A stretch of DNA of 64,000 nt from Asanoa hainanensis (GTDB taxonomy: Bacteria > Actinomycetota > Actinomycetes > Mycobacteriales > Micromonosporaceae): positions 248,001 through 312,000 of the forward strand of contig NZ_FZPH01000003.1 of the NCBI RefSeq assembly GCF_900188485.1, written 5' to 3'. Both the position numbers and the translations under genes were made by a program. Shown here piece by piece: positions 24,715-32,714 of the stretch (its first letter is position 1; every line of letters begins with the position of its first letter). Below the pieces are notes generated by a model. The model saw nothing but the letters and a program-made list of their open reading frames with translations. It ran no database searches and was not told where the DNA came from.

Positions 24715-26202
24715 CTATCGGAGCCAGCGTCGCAGCTTGCGCCTACGGGACCTGGCCTGGGCGGCGGGCAGGGCCCGGACGAGCGCGCGGCCGTGCGCGA
24801 CCTGCTCGGCGTACAACAGGCCGTAGGTGAAGGTGTTGGCCTTGCGGTCGTGAGCGCTGAGCGCGGCCGAGCGCAGCACCTGCCGGGTGATCACCGAGTC
24901 CTGGTGGTCGCCGAGCAGGTCCTGGAGGCCGCGGAGACCGCGCACCAGCTTCCGGGCGTTCTTGTCGCCCGCGAGCTTGCGCACCTCGACGGCATAACGA
25001 CCACGCTTGTACGCCTTGCGTGCCTCGTGCAGCGCGGGGTCGTCGTCGCCCGTGCCACCTTCGTTCTGCCTCTCGAGCGCCAAGTCGAGCAACCCGTCGG
25101 CGCGGCGCACCGCCTTGTGGATCCGCCGGTTCACCCAGCCCGGCCCCACCGAGACCACCGGCGGCGCCTCGATCACCTCGTCCAGTGTGGACAGCAGCGC
25201 GGCATAGCGACGTGAGCTCAGCGCCCGCCGCAGCTGGGTCAGCGCCGCCGCCTCGTCCGCCGCGAACCGCTCGCTCAGGTCCGCGGCGACCGGGCCGAGC
25301 ACCAGCTCCGGGGGCTCGTGGCGCACCGCCTTGGCCAGCCGCGGCCCCATCACCTGGGCGTCGCGCACGCCGCCGAGCTGCTCGCCGAGCCACTTGAGCT
25401 CCGCGCGGACACCGTCGACGCGACCCGCCCCCCAGAGGCCACGGAACGTCCGGAACGTGCTGCGCAGCCGGCGCACCGCCACCCGCATGTCGTGCACGCC
25501 GTCGACGTCGCCCGCCCGGGCCGCCGGCTCGTGCGCGACCAGGTCGTCCCGGTGTGCGGCCGCGTAGGCGAGCACGGGCGTGGCCGCGCCGGCGTCGATC
25601 GCGGTGAGCGTGGCGAGCCGCTCCGCCAGCACCCGGTGGATCTTCGCCGGCGACCCCGGCCGGGCGCCGGCCTTGCGCAGCCGCCGTTCGACGGCGTCGA
25701 GCAGCTCCTCGTCGCCGTCGACCAGCTCCACCTCGATCTCGTGCCAGGCGACGCGGCGGTCGTCGACCAGGTCGTGCCCGACCACCGCGTCGTCGGCGAG
25801 GGTGGCCAGCACGGCACCGTCTGCGCCCAGCAACCGCCACTCGCGGCGACGGGTCTCGATCCGGGCCACCGGCTCGACCGGTGCACCCCGGGTCGCCGCC
25901 TGGACCAACCGCATCAGGTCGCGGGGCGGGCCGGTGCTGCGGGTCAGCGCCCGCTGGTGCTCGGTGCGGGCGCCACCGGCCGCGCCGACCTTGAGATGCC
26001 AGCCCGCGTCGGCCCCACCGGTGCGGCGGCGCAGCGCCAGGGCGCCACGGGTCAGCCGGAGCTCAGGGGTGTCGTAGTAGGTAGCGTCGAGCTTGAGCAG
26101 GGCCGGCTCGTCGAGCGCGGAGATGCCGTCGCGGAGCAGGTCCGGCACCCGGAAGCCAGCGGGGCTCTCGAACTTGCGCTCACGCTCCACCACGGTCCGC
26201 AT
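24715..26202 (-). CDS. CYTH and CHAD domain protein
   Basis: A 495-residue protein with two domains linked to polyphosphate. The N-terminal CYTH tunnel (1-200) opens VVERERKFE, carrying the ExExK metal-triphosphate signature, with later LKLDATYYDTP and HEIEVELVDGDEE. The C-terminal CHAD helices (about 215-490) have VHDMRVAVRRLRSTFRTF and HEARKAYKRGRYAVE, the conserved His/Arg/Lys surfaces that bind polyphosphate. CYTH members hydrolyse inorganic triphosphate or similar substrates. The location beside the Pit transporter and the pst island suggests a role in phosphate storage or turnover. Confidence 0.93.
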   Translation of the reverse strand: MRTVVERERKFESPAGFRVPDLLRDGISALDEPALLKLDATYYDTPELRLTRGALALRRRTGGADAGWHLKVGAAGGARTEHQRALTRSTGPPRDLMRLVQAATRGAPVEPVARIETRRREWRLLGADGAVLATLADDAVVGHDLVDDRRVAWHEIEVELVDGDEELLDAVERRLRKAGARPGSPAKIHRVLAERLATLTAIDAGAATPVLAYAAAHRDDLVAHEPAARAGDVDGVHDMRVAVRRLRSTFRTFRGLWGAGRVDGVRAELKWLGEQLGGVRDAQVMGPRLAKAVRHEPPELVLGPVAADLSERFAADEAAALTQLRRALSSRRYAALLSTLDEVIEAPPVVSVGPGWVNRRIHKAVRRADGLLDLALERQNEGGTGDDDPALHEARKAYKRGRYAVEVRKLAGDKNARKLVRGLRGLQDLLGDHQDSVITRQVLRSAALSAHDRKANTFTYGLLYAEQVAHGRALVRALPAAQARSRRRKLRRWLR

Positions 26203-26239
26203 GACCTGTTCGTACCCCGGAGCCGGGTTGGTATGCGGA

Positions 26240-26566
26240 TCAGACGCGCGCTGCTGGACTGACCTGTGCCCGGGGCAGCCCCGCGACCAGCAGGTGCTCG
26301 GTCACGTCGGGCGCGGCGTCGCGCACGGTCATCGATATGCCGCTGTCGCTGGCCACGTCGGCCCCGGCGACCACGGCGCCGATCCCCTCGGGTTCGATGT
26401 GCCCGGCGCCACGGAGGTCGACGATCACCCGGGTCGAGTCGGTATGGCGGATCGCACGCACCAGCGCCGCTCGCAGCTCGGCTGCGTCGGTGGCACCCAC
26501 GTCGCCGCGCACTTCGACGACGACGACGCCGAGTTGGTCGCGCTCGGTGACGAGCACCGTACCCAC
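26240..26566 (-). CDS. STAS-domain protein lacking the phosphoacceptor Ser
   Basis: A 108-residue anti-anti-sigma-like STAS domain, GTG start, preceded by GGAGG seven bases upstream. The fold is clear (VVVVEVRGDVGATDAAELRAAL, then VIVDLRGAGHIEPEGIGAVV). At the usual D-S-S-G phosphorylation site the sequence reads E-P-E-G, so it cannot be switched by a SpoIIAB-type kinase; the Glu could mimic constant phosphorylation. It may bind a partner constitutively. Confidence 0.85.
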   Translation of the reverse strand: MGTVLVTERDQLGVVVVEVRGDVGATDAAELRAALVRAIRHTDSTRVIVDLRGAGHIEPEGIGAVVAGADVASDSGISMTVRDAAPDVTEHLLVAGLPRAQVSPAARV

Positions 26567-26651
26567 GGGGATACCTCCGGGTCGGCCGCATTTTCGGCGC
26601 CTTCACGGTATCCGTGCCGGCAAGCTCGCACCACCCACTGTTAGCTAGCCG

Positions 26652-26873
26652 TTAGAGCAAGGTATAGATCCCGTATCCGACGGCCGCGCCGCAGATGGCG
26701 AAGCAGAGGCTGGTGATGGCGATCCGGAGCGGGCTCGGGCGACCCGTCGACTCGCCGTCGGCGTCGGCCGGGCTGAGCACCCGGACCCCGACGGCGTACA
26801 GAACGATCACGCCGCCGCCCAGGAACAGCGCGGCCATCAGCACCGTGCCGAGGTCTCCCCAGGGAACGTTCAT
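26652..26873 (-). CDS. Small two-helix membrane protein coupled to Pit
   Basis: A 73-residue protein with two hydrophobic segments (about 9-31 and 50-70) separated by an acidic/Ser-rich loop (SPADADGESTGRPS). The ATG overlaps the stop of the phosphate transporter gene by four bases, so it is co-translated with Pit and may be a small accessory subunit. Proteins of this sort follow pit genes in other actinomycetes, but function is not established. Confidence 0.75.
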   Translation of the reverse strand: MNVPWGDLGTVLMAALFLGGGVIVLYAVGVRVLSPADADGESTGRPSPLRIAITSLCFAICGAAVGYGIYTLL

Positions 26874-28018
26874 CGCGCGTACCTCGATGTGACCGAAGGC
26901 TTGGGCTTGGGCTTGGGGGGCGACACCGGCTCGTCGTTGACGTTGTGCCGGTCGACCTTGTTGCGCCGCGACAGCAGGTAGAACGTCGTGGCCAGCGCGA
27001 CCAGCACTCCGGCCACGATGAGCACGCCAGCGGTCCCGCTGATCGCGACCCGGCCGGCCAGGGCGCCGATGGCGGCCGCCGCCGGCAGGGTCAGGCCCCA
27101 GGCGATCGCGATCCGGCCCGCGACGCCCCATTTGACCTCGGAGAGCTTCTTGCCGACGCCCGAGCCGATCACCGCGCCGGACGTGACCTGAGTGGTCGAG
27201 AGCGGGTAGCCGAGGTGCGAAGAGGCCAGGATGACCGTCGCGGCGCTGGTCTCGGCGGCGAAGCCCTGCTGCGGCTCGATCTTCGTGAGCCGGTGCCCGA
27301 CGGTACGGATGATCCGCCAGCCGCCGAAGTAGGTGCCCAGCGCGATGGCGAGACCGGAGGTGAAGATCACCCAGAGCGGTGGCCCGCTGTCCACACCCAG
27401 CACGCCTGCGGTGATCAGGACGAGCGTGATCACACCCATGGTCTTCTGCGCGTCGTTGGCACCGTGCGCCAACGACACCAGCGAAGCCGACACCACCTGG
27501 CCGTGCCGGAACCCTTCCCGGGTCCTGCGTCTGGCCGCCCGCCTGGTGATGGTGTAGAGGAGGAACATGCCGGTCGCGGCCACCGCGCCGGCGATGATCG
27601 GCGAGGCGATCGCCGGGATGATCACCTTGGTCACGACCGTCGCGAAGTTCACCGCATCACCACCCGCGGCGATCCAGGTGGCGCCGATCAGGCCGCCGAA
27701 CAGCGCGTGCGAGGAGCTCGACGGCAGGCCGACCAGCCAGGTGACCAGGTTCCACAGGATCGCGCCGACCAGGCCACCGAAGATCACCGCCGGCGTGATC
27801 TGTGCGTCGTCGACGAGGCCGCTGGAGATGGTTTTGGCCACCTGCACCGACAGGAACGCGCCCACCAGGTTGAGTACCGCCGAGATGGCGACGGCGACCC
27901 GGGGCCGCAACGCCTTGGTGGCGATCGACGTCGCCATCGCGTTGGCGGTGTCGTGAAAACCGTTGGTGAAGTCGAACGCCAATGCGGTGATGATGACGAC
28001 GATGACCAGCGTGTCCAT
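26870..28018 (-). CDS. pit: Inorganic phosphate transporter, Pit family
   Basis: A 382-residue low-affinity phosphate permease (PF01384). The duplicated family signature is visible: DFTNGFHDTANAMATSIATKAL near the N-terminus and SLAHGANDAQKTMGVI in the second half. About ten membrane segments are present, with the GFRHGQVVSASL cytoplasmic loop and a basic proline-rich C-terminal tail. It imports phosphate with protons or as metal phosphate. The Shine-Dalgarno GGGAGG lies directly after a small hairpin (28028-28042). Confidence 0.95.
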   Translation of the reverse strand: MDTLVIVVIITALAFDFTNGFHDTANAMATSIATKALRPRVAVAISAVLNLVGAFLSVQVAKTISSGLVDDAQITPAVIFGGLVGAILWNLVTWLVGLPSSSSHALFGGLIGATWIAAGGDAVNFATVVTKVIIPAIASPIIAGAVAATGMFLLYTITRRAARRRTREGFRHGQVVSASLVSLAHGANDAQKTMGVITLVLITAGVLGVDSGPPLWVIFTSGLAIALGTYFGGWRIIRTVGHRLTKIEPQQGFAAETSAATVILASSHLGYPLSTTQVTSGAVIGSGVGKKLSEVKWGVAGRIAIAWGLTLPAAAAIGALAGRVAISGTAGVLIVAGVLVALATTFYLLSRRNKVDRHNVNDEPVSPPKPKPKPSVTSRYAR

Positions 28019-28027
28019 CGATGCCTC

Positions 28028-28042
28028 CCAGGGGAACCCTGG
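28028..28042 (-). promoter_or_regulatory. Hairpin abutting the pit ribosome-binding site
   Basis: Perfect six-base arms CCAGGG and CCCTGG with a three-base loop; on the mRNA the 3' arm runs straight into GGGAGG of the pit leader. It could limit ribosome access. Confidence 0.35.
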
Positions 28043-28068
28043 TCACGTGGACTAGTTCATCGCTCCCA

Positions 28069-28085
28069 TTGTTGCCCCCCAACAA
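28069..28085 (-). terminator. Terminator-like hairpin between surface cluster and pit
   Basis: Six-base arms TTGTTG and CAACAA with a C5 loop, about 25 bases past the stop of the LPRTG protein gene. Confidence 0.45.
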
Positions 28086-28110
28086 CCGCCGCGGGTGGAG
28101 TTTGGCCAGA

Positions 28111-28479
28111 TCAGCGGGCCATCCACCGTTCCGCGTCGGCGCGGCGGCGCGCCAGCATCCGCAGCACCACTCCGCCGGCGACGAGCAGCCCGCCGACCAG
28201 CGCGATCATCATGATCGCGGCACCGGTCCTGGGCAGGTCGCCACCACCACCGGGGTCGTCGTCCGGCGGTTCGGTCGAGGGCGGCGGCGTCGTGGGTGGC
28301 GGCGTGGTCGGTGTGGTGTTCGGGTTGGGCTCGATGCGCACGGTCAGGTCGACCCGGGCCCCGGCCGGCCCCGGCGTCGGCGCGACGACCGCGGCCCGCG
28401 CCGGCGTGGCGGGCGCGGCGGCGACGGCCGGCACACCGAGAACGGCGGCGGCCACCAGGACGACGGCAGCCCGGTTCAC
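28111..28479 (-). CDS. Small LPxTG-anchored protein, CscD-like
   Basis: A 122-residue precursor with a signal peptide (1-29), a short mature region, a Thr/Pro spacer (TPTTPPPTTPPP), and a complete cell-wall sorting signal: LPRTG (82-86), a hydrophobic span (87-108) and a basic tail (RRRADAERWMAR). The mature part is only about 50 residues, like the tiny LPxTG proteins (CscD) of Firmicute csc clusters. It overlaps the DUF916-like gene by four bases. It is presumably attached to peptidoglycan by a sortase, yet the only sortase homologue nearby has lost its active site. Confidence 0.8.
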   Translation of the reverse strand: MNRAAVVLVAAAVLGVPAVAAAPATPARAAVVAPTPGPAGARVDLTVRIEPNPNTTPTTPPPTTPPPSTEPPDDDPGGGGDLPRTGAAIMMIALVGGLLVAGGVVLRMLARRRADAERWMAR

Positions 28480-29525
28480 GGCGCCGTCGGGACGGCCTGG
28501 CCGGCACCGTCGAGGAACGTGGGCGCGGGACGCCGGCGGGCGCGGAGCAGGAAGATCCGGTACACCACCAGGGCGAGGACGACGAGCAGCAGACCGAGGA
28601 CCAGCCAGGGTACGGCGGTCGTGCCGGCCGCTCCGGAGACCGACGGCAGGGTCTCGCGGTTGGTCGCCGGGTTGAAGTCGACGGCGGTGGTCAGCCGGCC
28701 CGCCGGGAAGACCGACGAGAACTCCTGCCGCAACCGCAGCTCCGAGTCGGGCAGCAGTTCCGCGACGGTGATCGGGTCACTGCTGGCCAGGCGTACGCCC
28801 AACGGCCCGTCGACCCGCACCCGCACGGTGCCGGACAGCCGCACGTTGCCGTGGTTGGCGACCCGGTAGGTGACCGCCATCTTGCCGCCGGGCAGCGGGA
28901 TGATCGGGTTCTCGTAGTCGACGTCGACGGCGGTGACCGCGGCCGCCGGCTCGAGCGGCCCCGAGACCCGCAGGTAGATCCGGGCGGCGACCCGGCGCTC
29001 GACGTCGACGCGCTGGCCCTTCTCGTTGACCTGCTGCTCGGTGATCGAGGCGATGATGCCGCCGATGTGGTCACCGGGCGTCGCGCCGGCGGGCACGGAC
29101 AGCGTGAACGGCATGTCCGAGCGCTTGCCGACCGGCAGGGTGGTGCTCGCCTTGGACAGCTTAATCCAGGTGCCGACGCCGTCGGGCTTACGGTCACGGG
29201 GCAGCAGGGCGAAGCCGCCGTCCGCCGCGGTGAACGCGTCCGTCGCGTAGAGGTCCACGGTGAGCGGCTTGGTGCCGAGGTTGCTCACCGAGATCCAGTC
29301 GGTGATCGCCTCCTTGGCGTTGAGCTCGTAGTCGAACTGCTTGCGCCCCTTGGGCCCGGTCGGGCTGCCGGGCACGACCGTCCAGGTAGGACTCTCCTCG
29401 CGCCGGGCGGCCGGGGCGGCCGAGGCGGCCGGCAGCGAGCCGGAGGTGAGCAGCATCGCCGCCACGGCGACGAACACCCCGGCACGCCAGGCGCGTCGGG
29501 GTCCGTTGACAGTTCTGGTGTCCAT
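28476..29525 (-). CDS. DUF916/WxL-interacting-like membrane protein, CscA-like
   Basis: A 349-residue extracytoplasmic protein: signal peptide (1-36), two beta-sandwich domains and one C-terminal membrane helix (about 305-325) with a basic cytoplasmic tail. The first domain (VVPGSPTGPKGRKQFDYELNAK, DWISVSNLGTKPLTVDLYATDAF) matches the layout of the WxL-protein peptidoglycan-binding domain. The second (VTYRVANHGNVRLSGTVRV) resembles the WxL host-binding domain. In Firmicutes such proteins bind WxL proteins and the cell wall. It lies between a WxL-like gene and a small LPxTG gene. Confidence 0.75.
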   Translation of the reverse strand: MDTRTVNGPRRAWRAGVFVAVAAMLLTSGSLPAASAAPAARREESPTWTVVPGSPTGPKGRKQFDYELNAKEAITDWISVSNLGTKPLTVDLYATDAFTAADGGFALLPRDRKPDGVGTWIKLSKASTTLPVGKRSDMPFTLSVPAGATPGDHIGGIIASITEQQVNEKGQRVDVERRVAARIYLRVSGPLEPAAAVTAVDVDYENPIIPLPGGKMAVTYRVANHGNVRLSGTVRVRVDGPLGVRLASSDPITVAELLPDSELRLRQEFSSVFPAGRLTTAVDFNPATNRETLPSVSGAAGTTAVPWLVLGLLLVVLALVVYRIFLLRARRRPAPTFLDGAGQAVPTAP

Positions 29526-29612
29526 CTCGGCGGCTCCGGTTCGACGACGGTGGTACGTGGAACGGCGGAGGTGCCGCGGGCCGCGACACCTCCGCCGGTT
29601 GACACGGGCCGA

Positions 29613-30809
29613 TCAGGCCAGGGTCAGGGTCAGGGTCGCCGCGTACTCACCCGGTGCCACGTCGTCCGGGATCGTCAGCGTCAGGCCGGCGTCGCAGGTG
29701 AACGTGCCGGCGCTGGCGCCCGAGGCGGCCGAGCAGAGGGTGCGGGTGTCGCCGAGGTCGGCGGCGGCACCAGCGGTGACCGCGCCCGAGCCCGAGACCT
29801 TGGCGGCCGACGGGGTCCAGGCGAGCTTGCTGTTGGCGATGGTGTTGGTGCCCTGGGCGAAGTCCTCGAGCTGACCGGTGAGCGACCAGCCGACGTTGGT
29901 GCCGCGCAGGTCGGTCACGGTCGCCTTCGGCAGGGTGCCGAGGGCGGTGCCACCGACGACGCCACCGGACAGCGAGGTGGTCGGCGCCGCGACGGCCAGG
30001 CTGAACGCGCCCGGGTCGATCGGGGCGAGGATCTCGACGTCGGCCGACGGGCCGGTGGTCTGGCCCGGCGCGATGGTGAACGCCGCCGCGGTCGACACGG
30101 ACGGCTTGAACGCGGTGGCGTCCGCCGGCGTGAAGGCCGCGGTGAACTGGTAGGTGCCCACCGGCAGCGCGGTGGTGGCGAAGGTGGCGACGCCGTTGGC
30201 CACCGGCGCCGAGCCGATCACCGTGGTGCCGCGCTTGAACTCCACCGTGCCGGTGGCGGTGTTGGGCGTGACGTTGGCCGTGAAGGTGGCCTCCTCGCCG
30301 CGCTCGATGCCGCCGGCCGGGCCGACCGACAGGGCGGTCGTGGTCGCCTCGGCGACCGGGATCCGCCACTGGTCGCCGTTGACGACGATCGAGGTGCGGA
30401 ACTCGTCGACGTGCCGGCCCTCGGTCAGCGAGTAGCACTCGACGATGACCCACCACTCACCGGAGGCCGGCGCGACGCCGCCCAGCGCGGTGGTGAAGGA
30501 CCGGTTCGAGTGGACCGTGATCGGCTCCTCGTCGAACCCGCCGCCGCCGAGCGCGACCGCGAGGTTGCTGTAGGGACCGCCGGGGCGCCCGACCCGCAGC
30601 GACGCGTTCTCGCCGAACCCGGTCGGGCACGCCGGGCTGGTGGCCGTGGCGAACATCGGGGTGTCGTTCACACTGCCGCTCTGCTGCGACAGCGTGACCT
30701 CGCCCAGCGAGGCGGCCTGGGCCGGGCTGGCGATGCCCGCCAGGACGCCGGCCGTGATGGTCGCCGCACCCAGCAGCGCGGCCGCGCGAGCGAACACACG
30801 CTTGCTCAT
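29613..30809 (-). CDS. Secreted protein: CPTGFG/ECYS domain, Ig-like domain, WxL-like domain
   Basis: A 398-residue secreted protein. After the signal peptide (1-32) comes a roughly 115-residue domain with Cys61 (ACPTGFGENA) and Cys125 (VECYSLTEG), shared with proteins at 32701 and 42908. Next is a bacterial Ig-like repeat (about 155-247, TATGTVEFKRGTTVIG). The C-terminal part (about 255-398) has VTDLRGTNVGWSLTG and ends in Ala-Thr-rich strands; the D-x-R-G...GW-x-L pattern is that of the WxL cell-wall domain. It has no membrane anchor. RBS GAGAGGAAG precedes the start. Confidence 0.75.
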   Translation of the reverse strand: MSKRVFARAAALLGAATITAGVLAGIASPAQAASLGEVTLSQQSGSVNDTPMFATATSPACPTGFGENASLRVGRPGGPYSNLAVALGGGGFDEEPITVHSNRSFTTALGGVAPASGEWWVIVECYSLTEGRHVDEFRTSIVVNGDQWRIPVAEATTTALSVGPAGGIERGEEATFTANVTPNTATGTVEFKRGTTVIGSAPVANGVATFATTALPVGTYQFTAAFTPADATAFKPSVSTAAAFTIAPGQTTGPSADVEILAPIDPGAFSLAVAAPTTSLSGGVVGGTALGTLPKATVTDLRGTNVGWSLTGQLEDFAQGTNTIANSKLAWTPSAAKVSGSGAVTAGAAADLGDTRTLCSAASGASAGTFTCDAGLTLTIPDDVAPGEYAATLTLTLA

Positions 30810-30850
30810 GGATCACTTCCTCTCAGAAGTTCAAGCCGGGTCCGGTGATC

Positions 30851-30878
30851 CGGCCGCGATCAGGCTTTACAGCGGCCG
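30851..30878 (-). terminator. Hairpin downstream of pstB
   Basis: Seven-base arms CGGCCGC and GCGGCCG around a 14-base loop, between pstB and the next secreted-protein gene. The remainder of the 134-base gap carries that gene's leader. Confidence 0.45.
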
Positions 30879-30943
30879 TGTCCCGGTCATCAGGCCGATC
30901 TCTCCGCCGGACGTGCGCTAGGGAAACAGTTGGGGTCGCCCGG

Positions 30944-31747
30944 TCACCCGAAGCGACCGTTCACGTAGTCGTTCGTCCGTTCGTCGCGCGGCGAGTCGAA
31001 CATGACGTCCGTCGGCCCGTGCTCCACGATCGCGCCCGGGGTTCCGTGCGAGGCGAGGAAGAACGCGCAGAGGTCCGAGACCCGGGCCGCCTGCTGCATG
31101 TTGTGCGTGACGATCACGATGGTCACCTCGCCGGCGAGCTCGGCGATGGTCTCCTCGATCCGCCGCGTGGACGTGGGGTCGAGGGCCGAGCAGGGCTCGT
31201 CCATCAGCAACACCCGCGGGCGTACGGCCAGCGAGCGCGCGATGCAGAGGCGTTGCTGCTGGCCGCCGGAGAGCGCGCCGCCGGGCGAGCGGAGCCGGTC
31301 GCGCACCTCTTTCCACAGCCCGGCCCGGGTCAGCGTCTCCTCGACGATGTCGTCCCGGGTCGAACGGGAGGCGCGCGTCCCGGTCAGTTTCAGGCCCGCC
31401 AGCACATTGTCGAAGATGGACATCGCCGGGAACGGGTTGGGCTTCTGGAACACCATCCCGACCTGCCGGCGTACGTCGGTGACGCGGCGCTCCGACGAGT
31501 ACAGGTCGGTGTCGTCGAGCAGCACTTCGCCGGCCAGGGACGCGCTCGGCACGAGCTCGTGCATCCGGTTGAGGATCCGCAGGAAGGTCGACTTCCCGCA
31601 GCCGGACGGGCCGATCAGCGCGGTCACCTTGCCGGCCGGCATGGTCAGCGAGACCCGGTCGAGCACCTTGTGGTCGCCGAACCAGGCCGAGATCGCCCGC
31701 GCGTCCAGGGTCCCGCCGATCGGCGGGGCGGTCAGCGTCTGGGTCAC
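30944..31747 (-). CDS. pstB: Phosphate ABC transporter ATP-binding protein
   Basis: A 267-residue ATPase of the high-affinity Pst importer. Walker A GPSGCGKST, Q-loop GMVFQKPNPFP (characteristic of PstB), signature LSGGQQQRLCIARSLAV, Walker B LLMDEPCSALDP, switch His in VTHNMQQAARV. It is separated by about 8 kb from its permease genes pstCA, with surface-protein genes between. It starts 16 bases after the sortase-like gene, so it is probably on that transcript. Confidence 0.96.
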   Translation of the reverse strand: MTQTLTAPPIGGTLDARAISAWFGDHKVLDRVSLTMPAGKVTALIGPSGCGKSTFLRILNRMHELVPSASLAGEVLLDDTDLYSSERRVTDVRRQVGMVFQKPNPFPAMSIFDNVLAGLKLTGTRASRSTRDDIVEETLTRAGLWKEVRDRLRSPGGALSGGQQQRLCIARSLAVRPRVLLMDEPCSALDPTSTRRIEETIAELAGEVTIVIVTHNMQQAARVSDLCAFFLASHGTPGAIVEHGPTDVMFDSPRDERTNDYVNGRFG

Positions 31748-31763
31748 GTCAGTTCTCTTCTCT

Positions 31764-32714
31764 CTACAGCAGGTTGGGCAGCAGGCGCGCGGCCTGGTCG
31801 GCGACGGCGAGACCGAGGAAGGCGAGCACCGGCGCGCCGATGATCCAGGCGTGCCAGCCGCTCAACCTGGTGCGCAGCCAGGTGACCGCGATCGCGGCGA
31901 GCAGCAACGCCTGACCCCACAACATCGCCCAGAGCCAGCCGGACGAGTCGGTGGCCATCACCCGTTCGGCCTTGGGCAGCGCGCCCTCGCCGAACCGGCT
32001 GGCGGGCGTGGGTTGCGCGGGCGAGAGCAGTTCGGCGTCGACGTAGACGGTGCCGTCGGGGTCGAACGCCCGGCCGTGCCCGGTGACCAGGGTGAGCCGG
32101 CCGGCGCCGGGCGCGAGCGCCGGCGGCTCCGGGTCGCCAGGTCGGCGGATGCCGGTCACCTTGTACTCCGCGCGGCCCTGGCCGGTGGTGGCGTAGATCG
32201 CGTCATCCTTGATCAGCATCTCGAGGTCCCGGAACGGCGCGCCGTACGCCGACTGCCGTCCCATGAGGACACTCGTGCCGGACTGCCCCGGCAGCACGGT
32301 GTCGCGCCGGTGGCCCGGCCCCGCGCGCAACACGTCGCCGCTGGTGCCCTCGACGACCACCGCGTTCAGGCCGATCCCCGGGATCTCCAGCCAGGTCACC
32401 GGGCTGCCCGGCGAGACGAGCTCCTCCGGCCGGGGCGTGCCGTCGGGCGCGAACGTCACCCGGTACTGCCCGACCGGCGCCGTGCCCAGCTTCAGCTCGG
32501 CGCGGAAGTCGGCGAACAGGGTCTGCTGGTCACGCTGGTACTGCAGCCACGACACCGCGGTCAGGTGCGCGATCAGGCCGATGGCCAGCACGGCGACGAT
32601 GGTGAACGCGGTGCCGACGACCTGCAGCCCGAGGTTCGGCGGCCGTGACGGCGGAGGCACCGCCGGCACGGAGGCTGCCGCCGGTGCCGGTGCCTGGAGC
32701 TCAGTTGTCGTCAT
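31764..32714 (-). CDS. Sortase homologue lacking catalytic His and Cys (pseudoenzyme)
   Basis: A 316-residue membrane protein with the class E/D sortase layout: an N-terminal membrane helix (about 31-53), a beta-barrel (about 105-232; WLEIPGIGLNAVVVEGTS, GPGHRRDTVLPGQSGTSVLMG), and two further C-terminal helices. Where active sortases have GH(R/D) the sequence is MGRQSAYG (Arg153). Where they have TLxTC it is TLVTGHG (Gly212, codon GGG), and the downstream catalytic Arg is also missing. The domain is otherwise well preserved and the frame is intact, so it looks maintained rather than decayed. It overlaps the LALTG protein gene by 14 bases. A binding or scaffolding role is inferred. Confidence 0.82.
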   Translation of the reverse strand: MTTTELQAPAPAAASVPAVPPPSRPPNLGLQVVGTAFTIVAVLAIGLIAHLTAVSWLQYQRDQQTLFADFRAELKLGTAPVGQYRVTFAPDGTPRPEELVSPGSPVTWLEIPGIGLNAVVVEGTSGDVLRAGPGHRRDTVLPGQSGTSVLMGRQSAYGAPFRDLEMLIKDDAIYATTGQGRAEYKVTGIRRPGDPEPPALAPGAGRLTLVTGHGRAFDPDGTVYVDAELLSPAQPTPASRFGEGALPKAERVMATDSSGWLWAMLWGQALLLAAIAVTWLRTRLSGWHAWIIGAPVLAFLGLAVADQAARLLPNLL

